Positions 31,531 through 41,207 of a stretch of 64,000 nt of DNA are shown here, in pieces (positions within the stretch are counted from its first letter, which is position 1; each line of letters opens with the position of its first letter). Below the pieces are notes generated by a model. It was not told where the DNA came from. It worked only from the letters and a program-made list of their open reading frames with translations, and searched no databases. A program made the translations under genes and the position numbers. The DNA comes from Gordionus sp. m RMFG-2023 (Eukaryota > Nematomorpha > Gordioida > Chordodea > Parachordodidae): positions 28,010,869 to 28,074,868 of the forward strand of contig NC_088779.1 in NCBI RefSeq assembly GCF_954871325.1, in the 5' to 3' direction.

Positions 31531-33910
31531 TTAAGATTTATAAATAAGTGGAATTCGTCTTTGTTTTTCATAAAAATGTTCAAGTACTAAATTATAAAAG
31601 TTATTGCTGGATTTTAAATTTTTTAACAATTTTTTCCCAACCAAAATCAAAGATAGATTCGATAATCGATTTTGACTCATCCAGCTTCTGCAATAAGATT
31701 TGATCCTTTTTAAATATGAAAAACCGTTCTGCAATTTCTATTGTTGAAGCCAAAGTTAGTATGAATTAGCATATTTTAAAAAACTCTTTAAAACTTTTCA
31801 TCAAATCAGTACATATAAAAATTCAAGTATTTCATTAACATTCTTTTTCTTTCTAAATTCTTCGTCCCGAAATACTACTTTTAATTCAGTTTCCAGCTTG
31901 TGTAGGTCAAAAAATTGAGAATAAGTGCCATTTAAATTAACTAATAAATATTTTGGGAAATTTTGATTATTTGGTATTTACTAATATCCAACAATTCGAC
32001 GAATTTGATATTTTTTAGTGTATCTAACTGAAAAACAATTTAATTGATTATATTATCTGTTATTTTAATTATTATATTTTTATTAAATATTTTGTATTGA
32101 GCTATCCTGAACAAAAGAATCCCACACAAATTATAGGGAAAATTTACAGTTCCATAGTACAACCAACTATTCTATATAGTTCGGAAACATGGCCAACCAA
32201 AGAATCAGACGAAAGAAGTCTATAAACTACGGAGATGAGAATGCTGAGTATGATTGCTAGGGCAACAATAAAGGATAAAGTGCGCAGTACAAGAATACTA
32301 AGTAGTTTAAAGGTAGTGCCCATTAAGACTAAGTTAATGGTAGACTTAGGTGGTATGGGCACACAATGAGAAAGCCTATGAACTACATAGGAAATAAGGT
32401 TGAGAGTTTGGAAGTGATGGACAAACGTAAAAGAGGAAGGGCAAAACTTCAATGGAGCCATAAAATTAGAGCCAATATAAAGAAGTATAAATTAGATAAA
32501 AGAGATTGTATGAATAACATAGAGAGGAGAAAGATGTTGAAGGAGCTTACCACCAGAAAAGGTGAAAGCTAAAGAGAAAAAAAATTTATCCCAAAAACAT
32601 CAAAGTTTTCTATGTTTGTTAATAGAATTTCGGAAATCTTTAATACTTTTAAGACCCTTATATCGTTAATTTAGTTTGAAGTATATCAAATAATAAATCA
32701 GATCTAAAAATATTTATTGGAAAAATAACAAAATCAGAAAATTTGCGTCATTTAATATATTTAAATAGCTACGAGGGTTATTAAAACATCATTATCCCAA
32801 ACAATATCAGATTTTCCATCATTCATACTTTCAAAAAAAAACGACTAGATCCTTTAAATAATTGAAAACTGTTTGAACTAGCTGACCATTGTATTCCCAT
32901 CTTGTTGGGGCTACTCATGGTAATCTTTTTCGACATATTTATTAAATTCCGCTGTCCGCTTAGATGATGTACTAAAAAAACTGGTTAAACCAGATAAAGT
33001 TGCAAAATAACCTTACATTCTTTAATTTTGCTACAAGATTTTATAATATAAGATTTAACCTATGGTCAACGCAATGAATATAAAGTGCTAAAGGATTGAC
33101 GTCTTTTATTTTATCTTGCAGTCCATGTGAATCGCCTGACATAATTGCTGCGCCATCGTAACTTTGACCTATTAATTTTTTCATAATTTTTTTATCATTC
33201 AAAAATATAATGACAAATTTTGAAGAATTAGCATCTCGAATAACATAAAAGAATTAAATCAATCTTTCATACAATGTCCCATTATATAAAGCATATTTAA
33301 GAACAACAGCCAGTTGAGATTTATTATTTATATCAGTTGTTTCATCCAATATTATTGTTATAAATTCCGTTTCTTCCAATTCATTTAATATTTTTTGGTA
33401 TACGACACATGAAATAGAACTAATAAAATCATTTTGAATATGGCTTGATAGTCCAATAAAAACTGCACTATTTTCTAAATGATGTTTCAATAGTAAATTT
33501 TCTTCCGCCAGCAAATAAATTAATTCAATATAATTTCCTCTATTTATTGAATTAGAAGATTCATCATTACCAAAGAATAAGAGCTCCTGAATTCCAAGAT
33601 AGAGTTGATCAATATTTTCAATATATTTTCACTAAATGTTTTTAATTGAATCATCGACAGTAAAGAGCGGTTTATTCTTCATGACGTTTAACTGCCTTTG
33701 AAAAATTTTTCATATCCGAAAATCCTTTATCATATCGAAAACATATTTTTCCTTTGGAAATAATAAGGATGACCAACAATATAGAGAATTAGAAAATTCA
33801 TATCCAGTGAGCCACTCATATTTTTCATATTTATCAATAGAAAAATTACGAATGCAAGATTTGATTTTTTGTAAAGTTTTTTGAAATTGGTTTTGGTTTT
33901 CCTTTTCCAA
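31531..33910 (-). pseudogene. hAT transposase (TTF-type/ZMYM-like) pseudogene
   Basis: This would be the transposase of the surrounding hAT. Three open blocks survive: 33710-33910 (N-terminal, with the WLTGYEF motif and a Cys that pairs with a missing partner), 33254-33514 (LDETTDI, part of the RNase H-like DDE core) and 31531-31734 (hATC dimerisation block with MSQNRLSNLSLI). The middle is interrupted by a LINE fragment in the opposite orientation and by stops. Full-length relatives are about 700-800 residues, so about a quarter is open in long blocks. Confidence 0.7.
32105..32575 (+). pseudogene. LINE ORF2 C-terminal fragment inserted in the hAT
   Basis: The plus strand reads GKIYSSIVQPTILYSSETWP, the ...LYGSETW motif of RTE/craniofacial-type LINE reverse transcriptases. 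Then come TTEMRMLSMIARATIKDKVR, MRKPMNYIGNKVESLEV and DKRKRGRAKLQW (the GKRxRGRPxxxW motif), ending ...MLKELTTRKGES near 32572. One or two frame changes and an internal stop break it. It lies opposite in sense to the hAT transposase it interrupts, and it is 5' truncated as is usual for LINE copies. Confidence 0.75.
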
Positions 33911-34139
33911 TAATTAATCGCATTAAAATTTCTTGAGCTAAATAATAATATCAATAAATTTAATAATACAATTAAAATAATAAAGCATTTTAAAAATGGG
34001 AAAATTTTTTATTTAGAAAAAGTAAGAAAATTTTTTTTATTTTCTCTTTAATTTATTTAAAAAAATAAGCATTTTTTTATTTGCTTCCCCAACGCTTATA
34101 TTTTAATCGTAAAATTACACAATTACCATAGCATGATTT

Positions 34140-35115
34140 CAGGGTTGGGCAAATTTTCAGAAAAATGTATTAGGATACAGATACTTTAAAAAATTTTGTA
34201 TTTAAGTTACAAGATACTAGATACTTTAGAAAAATTTCAATAAGATGTGATACAAAATATTTGTATCTTTTTTTAAGAAAAAGTATATAAGATAAAGATA
34301 CTTGTATCTTTTTTTAAGGAAAAGTATATAAGATACAAGATACTAACTTTAAATAGTCAAAATCCAAATGTATAGAGTATTTTCTTATATAAATATAAAT
34401 TTATAAAAAATTTGAAAATAAATTGTAGAAAATAGCAAATTTATTATATGATAATGCGATATTTTTTTTAATAATTAGTAATTTTAATACATAAGCATCA
34501 TAAATCAGCATTATTTTTTAATATTATTAATTTTTCAAATAATTTATCATTCAATCTTTGACGATTTGTTTAGTCAATTAACCATATTAGCAAAGCTAAA
34601 TAATCGTTCAACGGGGGCATAGGAGGGTAATATTGTGTTATATTTAATAAATATTTCTTTTAATTAATTTTATAAAGAAAATTATATTTAAGCATATATG
34701 TAAAAATTAAAAAAATAAATATGAAAGGTGGTTTAAATATTGCTAAGTACTATCAAACATATAAAAATGGTGCCCCAAATATTTGAATATATTTTGGCCT
34801 AATATTTAAATTAACGACCTCTTTTTTTATCAATATTAGTTTTCTTATTCTTTTCATAGATGATTTTTATATATCATTTTAATTTCATTATCAATCAATA
34901 ATATAAAAATTTATTTTAAAATACTTCTAAATTTAGCAACAGATATATGGAATATGAAATGATAATGAATATGATTATAAATATGATTTATTATATAATT
35001 ATATATTATATTTTTAAATGCTTGACAAAATATGATGACGAGTTTCGCAGAACCACTTATAGATTTGTGGCATTCTTATCTTAGATACAAATATCCGTGA
35101 TACTGCCCAACCCTG
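34140..35115 (-). mobile_element. hAT element with intact ends and 8-bp target duplication, 976 bp
   Basis: The element starts CAGGGTTGGGCAAATTTTCA and ends ...GATACTGCCCAACCCTG; the first 12 bp are perfect inverted repeats. It is flanked on both sides by CATGATTT (34132-34139 and 35116-35123), the 8-bp duplication made by hAT transposases. The minus strand at about 34.6 kb reads APVERLFSFANMVN, the hATC motif of Ac-like transposases, followed by stops, so it derives from a coding element by internal loss. Near the left end there is a local repeat of AAGTATATAAGATA(A/C). Inserted into the larger hAT. Confidence 0.88.
34250..34345. repeat. Short direct repeat inside the nested hAT
   Basis: Two adjacent copies of TTGTATCTTTTTTTAAG(A/G)A followed by AAAGTATATAAGATA, about 50 bp each. 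Confidence 0.6.
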
Positions 35116-35859
35116 CATGATTTTCTCCTATAAAAAAATAAGCAATATTAAATTTGTTTCCCTCGTATATATATTTTTTAAACTAATAAAAAAATTACAC
35201 CAAAAAATATCGTACGTGAAACATGATTTTTTAAAATATTAATCTTAAATAATAAGCAATTTTAAATTTGCTACCATCATGTATATTTATTTAACGTAGT
35301 ATTAGTAAAGGTAATAGAAAATATTTTAATGTAGTAAAAATTATATAAAATTTTTTTTAACGAAGTCAGTTAAAATTTTTTATAGTATGGAGATTATATT
35401 AAGTTTATTTAAGAATTTTGTAAAAAAAAATCTTAAGGGAAGCAATGCTTCCCTTGCTTCTATGGACTATTTAAATTTTTGGTCTATCAAACAATAATTA
35501 CGACTCCTTAGGTATAGCGAAAAAAAGTCCAGACATATTTATATCTAGCCTACAACAATATATTTAAATTCATGGTTTCAACTAACTGTTCATTTGGGAA
35601 AGGTGCTATAACCCTAATCAAATTAATTAGTCATATAAGCCATAAAACAACAATTTCAAGGGCCCTTCGGACTAAACAAAAATCAACTAAGAATATTACT
35701 AACTAACAAAATTTTATTTATTTACTTTTTTCTAAATATGTTATCATATATACATTTTATTCTAATTGCTTTATATTCGATTAATAATTTTATAAAAATT
35801 ATTATATTTAACAATTGTCATGTTATCAAAACATATGATAAATCAGGCACGGATTTAAA

Positions 35860-38800
35860 ATGTTCCTGAAAAAAATGCTAAATTTTTTCCTTACTTTATT
35901 ATATTGCGGTATACAAGTAGGTCCTATACATTCTGAACATCATCAACATTTGCAAACATTTAGTAAATTTAGATATAATATTTTATAAATTATTTAATAT
36001 TAAGTTGGTAAGCCAGCGCCAAAATTTCATACAGTTGCTATATTCGGAGATAAATTTATTCAAATTAATTCTTCTTATCATGCAGGAAAATATCTTGTTC
36101 TTTTCTTTTACCCTTTAGACTTGTATAATATGATATTTTTATAAAAAATATTGATCTTTATTCAAGCACTTTTGTATGCCCAACTGAAATACTTGCATTT
36201 AGTGATAGATTTATGGAATTTGAAAATTTACAAACAAAAATTATTGCATGCTCAGTTGATTCAGCTTATACTCATTATGCTTGGTCAGACACTATAAATA
36301 ATTTTATAAAAATTAAATTTAGGGTAAAAACTCCTAGAAAGGATGGTGGTCTTGGAAAAATTAATATTCCACTAATGTCAGACTTAAATCACAACATATC
36401 TAAATCATATGGAGTTTATTCCAAAGAATTAGGACATACATATAGGTGAAATAATATATGAAATGATAAATTGTTATAAAATAATATTACAAAATGTAAT
36501 TATATCAATGCAATATGTTGTATATAATTTTGTTTAACTTATTTATACCTATAATTTTGATTTACTTTTTTGAATGGCATCTGGTACTAACCTTTGTTAA
36601 TTGGTAATAGATAATCAGTTTTTGAATAGTTAGAAGCTTATCGAAGCTTGCTTGTTAAATACCTTTTGGCAACAAGGAATTCAGATATGCTATGGCAATT
36701 AGGCTGGGCTTAGATATTTTTACTGTATAACTGTCAAAGATATGTGTTATTGTGTGATTCTGATGCTAGACATCCACTCCATAGTCTTATCAATAGATAC
36801 AATTATATACAACACGAAAAAATCAATAAAATCATCTAAAATTTATTATTAAAGCCAATGTACCCTTATCTAGGACATTGAGACACTTCAATCATAATTC
36901 ATGGCCTGATTGTTGTAGTAATACCAACTACTAATTATAAACAATACGACCACTGATTTATATTTCAATTTATTTTTTATATCAAATTTTATTTATTATT
37001 TTTCGAATGTTCGATTCTATTTTTAATATACAATATACATAAATAATCATTTATTAATTTATTACATTTCCTTCAAACAATTTAAAGTTAGATTTCTTCA
37101 ATAAACCTCTTTGTAGGTTTACGGTTTCTTGATGAGCAACGTAATGTGGTATTTGTATTTGTGTTTGTATTTGCTTCATTCACTGGCACAACCATTTCTG
37201 TAACTTCCAAAGAACTTTCATGATTTGGGATAACTAAACGATTTCTTAACTGATCTGCATGCTTCCGTAATGTTTTCCCGGAAGATTCAACAATATAAGA
37301 ATAAAGTCCTATTCTTTCTTTAATTACTCCCTCTCTCCAACCATTGGTATTTTCATTATTTAACCATATAGGTTGTGAGATTTCAAATTCTCTTTCCTTT
37401 GAATGTAAATCATGATGAAGGCTTTGTTTATCATTAGCTCTTACTATTTCGTGTTCGGCATTTGGTCGGATCCAATCCAGACTTGTTTTCAATTGCCTCC
37501 CAAACATAATTTTAGCAGGAGATCTCCCTGTGGAACTATGCTCTCCCAATCGGTAGGTTGTTAAAACCTGTGTCATAGCTTCTTCGGGATCGCTAATTGA
37601 ATCTCTCGTTGCATAATACCGACCTTTCAAAGTTCGTACTGTACGTTCAGCTAATCCGTTAGTTTTTGGATGATAGGGTGCTGAACGTATATGACGTATG
37701 TTATTTAAATCACAATACCTACGAAATTCCCCAGATAAGAATTGTGGTCCATTGTCTGACACAATGTACTTGGGTATTCCAAACCTAGCAAACCATTTTT
37801 TTAGTCGTTTTATCATAGCATCAGCAGAGGTATTTTGCATTAGATCAACTTCTAACCATTTGGAATAGGAATCGACACCTATTAGCCAGTATCGCGAATC
37901 TACTGGTCCAGCAAAATCAATATGGATTCGCTCCCAAGGTTCCTTTCCAACAGTCCAAGAATATAGAGGTACTTCTTGAATACTAGGTCTATTTTTCTGG
38001 CATCCAGAACATATTTTGATAAAATTTTCTATATCAACATCACATCTGGGCCACCAGCAATACAATCTAAAAATAGATTTCATTACATTTTCCCCAGGAT
38101 GTCCCCGGTGAATCATTCCTAACACTGCATTTCTTAATTTATTAGGAATAACCAATCTCCCATTCCATTCTATAATATCACGATTGACAGAAAGCTCTTC
38201 CCGTCGATTATAAAAATTAACTATTTCTTTATCTTTATGACGATCAAAGTTTCGCCAACTTTGCTGAATATGTATTGCTACTTTTTTTAATATTAAATCT
38301 TGCTTCGACTCTTTTCGTAGAATATTTTCTGACAATTGCATATCATCTAAATTAATACTTCGAATATCCAAAGCATGTTTAGAATCTTGATTCTCTTCCG
38401 AAATTTCTTGGTGTTTATTAATCAAATCTCGAATTCTAGGATCTAGTGTTATGCAACATTTTTCTTTTTCAATATTGTTGACCAAATTGCGTACTTGTTT
38501 AATCATAACCTGACGAGGCATTTCTAAATTGAATGCTATAATCCATGGTAATCCGAAAAGAGGCACCCCAGTTGTATTCATTATTACCACTGGTAGAGTC
38601 CTTGTCTGTGATCCAATCCTAACATTGACTTGGGTCTCGCCCTTGACGTCTAACGGATGATCACCATATGCAGTCAATGGACTGGTTGGCCTAATTTTTG
38701 GTCGCCCAATACTTGTCCATATATCAATTCCTATCAATGACGCTTGTGCACCAGTGTCAAATTCAAATTCAACATCTAACCCATTTATCTCTGCAGTTAG

Positions 38801-41207
38801 TTTTGCTCGATTCTCTCGATTTTGTTGAATCTTCCAAATATTATGAATAGAATCACTTGATGACACTCTTATATAATTTAAATTCTTTGATTTACAGCAA
38901 ACTGCAAAATGACCAATTTTTTTACATTTATTACATGCCGCATTTGTAGCTGGACATCTCACTTCTCGGTTATGAATAAAACCACATTTATAACATTTAA
39001 GTTTATTATAATCTTTATCATTATTATATTTGTAGTTATTATTCTCTTTATCAAATGTATTATTATACTTGACTTTATTATAGCCTTTATCAATTGTAGT
39101 CGTCGTTTTTATTGGATGTTTATAATTACTATCATTATCATTTCTTTTGTTATTAACATTTATCTTATTAACAACTGGCATATTTTTATTTGCCATTTCT
39201 TTATCTGCTCGCTCAGAAGCTAATGCCAGATCAAGAATAAATTGAAAAGTCAGTACATTATTATCTCTATCAAGACCGTCGGGATATAGAGCTCTAAGAT
39301 CTCTTTCCAATCCCGGTATTTCCATGCCAACCATAAACTGATCACGTAAACGCTCGTCAATATCATTAAGATAATGACAACGCTTTCCAATTGTTCTAAT
39401 TTTATCTGCAAATTCAGTTATGGTTTCAGTTGTTCTCCGTAATCTAACGAAATCAAATCTAGAAGCAAAAGCTGTTGACGTCGGTTTAAATAGTTTAAAA
39501 CATATTGACTTAATTTCCTTAAAAGATAAAGTTTCGATCGAATCAGGATAACAAAAACGGTCCACCAACTCAATATTCTTATTGCCAAAAAATGTTAAAA
39601 ATATATCTTTATATTGACATTCAGATGGGCTTACGTTTTTTAACCGAAAACTGGCTTCCCATTGAGAAAAATATCTGTGAATAGAAGTATCCAACTCGAA
39701 TTTATCAAATTTAATCGTAGATAAATCCGCTATTTTTTTTGAATCTCCATTTAAGGAATTATTTTCTCCATTTAAGGAATTATTATCTCCATTTAAGGAA
39801 TTATATTCTCCATTTATCGTCGCCATTTGTAGTAATACCAACTACTAATTATAAATTATACGACCACTGATTTATATTTCAATTTATTTTTGATATCAAA
39901 TTTTATTTATTATTTTTCGAATGTTCGATTCTATTTTTAATATACAATATACATAAATAATCATTTATTAATTTATTACAATTGTATGCTTTAGCTACCT
40001 GGGATATGGGCAAACAAATTTTATGGAATTTTACATGTATAAGCATTTTTGCCCCTCTTCACAATAGTAATTGTGTTCCATTAGGAATTACTGAGAAATG
40101 ATATTTTTACAATATTCCCAATTAGCTAAAAACAATATACTTATATCCATTTTTTTCAACAAACTATTAATTTGGAAAAGAGATTAAGTCCCTAATTAAA
40201 TTTATCTCCAAAAGTTCCCTAAGACAACAATTTTGAAATTGGTAAAACAAAAAATTAGCTTTGAGCTCATAGACCACAATAAATTATTTAAGGCTTCCTG
40301 GCTATCTACTGAAGAAGATGATTATTATTAAAAAAAATTTTATATTGTATTTATATCAGAGACCTGCTGAGGTACCATTAGCATGGCCCAGTGTATTTTT
40401 TTGGCCCAGAGCCCAGATTTTATATTTTCAGGCTCATTCTAATTTTTTAAAAATATAATATTTTTATAGCTATTAATGGCTATTTAAAATATGTGGCCTG
40501 GCCCAGGTATTTTTTTAAAATTTTTTTTTAAGCCAGCTCTGGTATTTAACAAAAAAAAAATTATGCACTCTGCAATTGTATGCTAATCAGATACCTGCAG
40601 AGGTACCATTTGTACAATATAGCTTGGCCCCGAATTTTTTAATAAAATTAATTTTCAGGTCTAGCCCATATTTTCTTAAAATATAGTATATTATTTATAA
40701 TTTATTTAGGTAAATATTTCAAATTTTGCCAGGCCTGGGTATATTTTAAAAAATATTTAAGGCTTATCCTAGTCCAGTTATATTTAAAAAAATTAAAATA
40801 CAGACTGGGCTTAGAGCCTAGTCAGCAGGCCTCTGATAATCATACATTAGTAGTGTTGTTAAATAGCTCAATTTGGGCGATTTTTAATCTAATAGCAAAA
40901 TCTTAAGGCTTGTGTAATATATTTCTGGATAAATTGAGTTAGCTCTTTTTAAGTCCGCTAAAATTGAGCTTTTCAACAACACTAATCATTAGCTTATGTT
41001 CATTTAAATTTGAACTCTATTAGAAGTTTTATTTAACCTAGGGGTTTGTTCATAATTGATCCACGGGGTATATTGAGGCAAATATCGATAAATGATCTCC
41101 CAGTTGGTAGATCAGTTGAAGAAACGTTGAGACTTTTGCAAGCTATTCAACATGCTGATAAATATGGGGAAGTATGTCCAGCTGATTGGAAACCAGGAGA
41201 TATATCG
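35860..41207 (+). CDS. PRDX4: Signal-peptide 2-Cys peroxiredoxin (PRDX4-like), copy A
   Basis: Thiol peroxidase that reduces H2O2 using a peroxidatic and a resolving cysteine; the signal peptide suggests the ER or secretion, as for PRDX4. Exons: 35860-35962, 36005-36122, 36167-36283, 36323-36445 and 41042-41207, all in phase (209 codons). Exon 1 encodes [20 protein letters not shown], a hydrophobic signal-type start. Catalytic Cys78 lies in TFVCPTE, GGLG is at 121-124, [10 protein letters not shown] is at 172-181 and resolving Cys199 is in GEVCPADW. The first three introns are only 42, 44 and 39 bp; the fourth is 4.6 kb and holds a gypsy element in antisense. The last exon with the C-terminal YF-type helix was not found: after ...KPGDIS the frame can read on to a stop at 41273, but that tail does not look like a peroxiredoxin. 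Confidence 0.85.
36914..37066 (-). repeat. LTR of the intron gypsy element (3' LTR)
   Basis: 153 bp, nearly identical to 39828-39980. TG...CA termini in element orientation. Confidence 0.92.
37088..39841 (-). CDS. gag-protease-integrase polyprotein of the gypsy fossil
   Basis: Retroelement polyprotein frame of 917 codons. Parts in order: an N-terminal segment with four repeats of an (N/Y)NSLNG(E/D)-type unit; a gag-like region; two zinc-knuckle Cys/His motifs around residues 285-320, the second being [13 protein letters not shown]; an aspartic protease motif [13 protein letters not shown]; an HHCC zinc-binding integrase head (HRGHPGE ... CSGCQ); and the integrase core with [21 protein letters not shown] and a C-terminal chromatin-proximal tail. 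The integrase resembles Ty3/gypsy (Metaviridae). The first ATG falls within the LTR edge, and a second ATG six codons in lies just inside it. Codon use is normal for this AT-rich genome. Fossil, not a host gene. Confidence 0.85.
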   Translation of the reverse strand: MVLLQMATINGEYNSLNGDNNSLNGENNSLNGDSKKIADLSTIKFDKFELDTSIHRYFSQWEASFRLKNVSPSECQYKDIFLTFFGNKNIELVDRFCYPDSIETLSFKEIKSICFKLFKPTSTAFASRFDFVRLRRTTETITEFADKIRTIGKRCHYLNDIDERLRDQFMVGMEIPGLERDLRALYPDGLDRDNNVLTFQFILDLALASERADKEMANKNMPVVNKINVNNKRNDNDSNYKHPIKTTTTIDKGYNKVKYNNTFDKENNNYKYNNDKDYNKLKCYKCGFIHNREVRCPATNAACNKCKKIGHFAVCCKSKNLNYIRVSSSDSIHNIWKIQQNRENRAKLTAEINGLDVEFEFDTGAQASLIGIDIWTSIGRPKIRPTSPLTAYGDHPLDVKGETQVNVRIGSQTRTLPVVIMNTTGVPLFGLPWIIAFNLEMPRQVMIKQVRNLVNNIEKEKCCITLDPRIRDLINKHQEISEENQDSKHALDIRSINLDDMQLSENILRKESKQDLILKKVAIHIQQSWRNFDRHKDKEIVNFYNRREELSVNRDIIEWNGRLVIPNKLRNAVLGMIHRGHPGENVMKSIFRLYCWWPRCDVDIENFIKICSGCQKNRPSIQEVPLYSWTVGKEPWERIHIDFAGPVDSRYWLIGVDSYSKWLEVDLMQNTSADAMIKRLKKWFARFGIPKYIVSDNGPQFLSGEFRRYCDLNNIRHIRSAPYHPKTNGLAERTVRTLKGRYYATRDSISDPEEAMTQVLTTYRLGEHSSTGRSPAKIMFGRQLKTSLDWIRPNAEHEIVRANDKQSLHHDLHSKEREFEISQPIWLNNENTNGWREGVIKERIGLYSYIVESSGKTLRKHADQLRNRLVIPNHESSLEVTEMVVPVNEANTNTNTNTTLRCSSRNRKPTKRFIEEI
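39828..39980 (-). repeat. LTR of the intron gypsy element (5' LTR)
   Basis: 153 bp, partner of 36914-37066. In element orientation the coding frame starts almost directly after it, leaving little room for an untranslated leader, so any primer-binding site would overlap the start codon. Confidence 0.9.
40357..40838. mobile_element. CAGAG(A/G)CCTGC inverted-end element(s), copy A
   Basis: Starts CAGAGACCTGCTGAGGTACC and ends GTCAGCAGGCCTCTG, so the outer 14 bp are inverted. A second start-like CAGATACCTGCAGAGGTACC occurs at about 40588, suggesting one copy inserted in or joined to another. The interior has repeated GGCCTGGCC-type words and no frame. The matching copy B region is about 58025-58470. 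Confidence 0.6.
40851..40984. mobile_element. Palindromic MITE, TAGTGTTG family, 134 bp (copy A)
   Basis: Ends TAGTGTTGTTAAATAGCTCA and, inverted, TAGTGTTGTTGAAAAGCTCA. The flanks TACATTAG and ATCATTAG agree at 6 of 8 positions, fitting an aged 8-bp hAT-type duplication. Also present in copy B at 58481-58614, so it inserted before the segmental duplication. Confidence 0.78.

Larger units (their letters stand above)
31473..35462 (-). mobile_element. hAT transposon of the TTF/ZMYM-like type, decayed, with nested insertions
   Basis: The left edge reads TAGGGGAGCAATC and the right edge, in reverse complement, TAGAAGCAAGGGAAGCATTG, plausible inverted ends for this hAT group. Minus-strand coding remnants run in order: YEWLTGYEFSNSLYCWSSLLF (about 33.8 kb), the zinc-finger-associated Trp/Cys motif; IILDETTDINNKSQLAVVLK (about 33.35 kb), the first catalytic-Asp region; and SYLKRIKSYCRSWMSQNRLS then NLSLI (about 31.65 kb), the C-terminal dimerisation region. 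The gene is broken by frameshifts, stops and two insertions: a LINE fragment at 32105-32575 and a second hAT at 34140-35115. The exact outer ends are inferred. Confidence 0.7.
36909..39985 (-). mobile_element. Ty3/gypsy LTR element in a peroxiredoxin intron (with target duplication)
   Basis: Short LTRs of 153 bp at 36914-37066 and 39828-39980 begin TGTAATAAAT and end TACTACA in element orientation. They differ at only about three positions, so the insertion is young. ATTGT flanks both sides (36909-36913 and 39981-39985), and the duplicated locus near 57650 shows the unoccupied site. The interior carries one long open frame on the minus strand with gag, zinc-knuckle, protease and integrase parts. 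It does not carry a complete set of pol domains, so it reads as a non-autonomous member of its family. Confidence 0.92.
36446..41041 (+). other. Peroxiredoxin A intron 4
   Basis: 4596 bp, donor GTGAAA and acceptor AACCTAG. It contains the gypsy element, two partial CAGAG(A/G)CCTGC repeats and one TAGTGTTG palindromic element. Without the gypsy insertion it would be about 1524 bp, close to the 1506 bp of the copy B intron. Confidence 0.8.

Noticed and set aside
38909-39223. 104-codon plus-strand frame over the gypsy element
   Set aside because: It is the antisense shadow of the Asn/Lys-rich gag part; the residues are the low-complexity Ile/Phe string expected from that.
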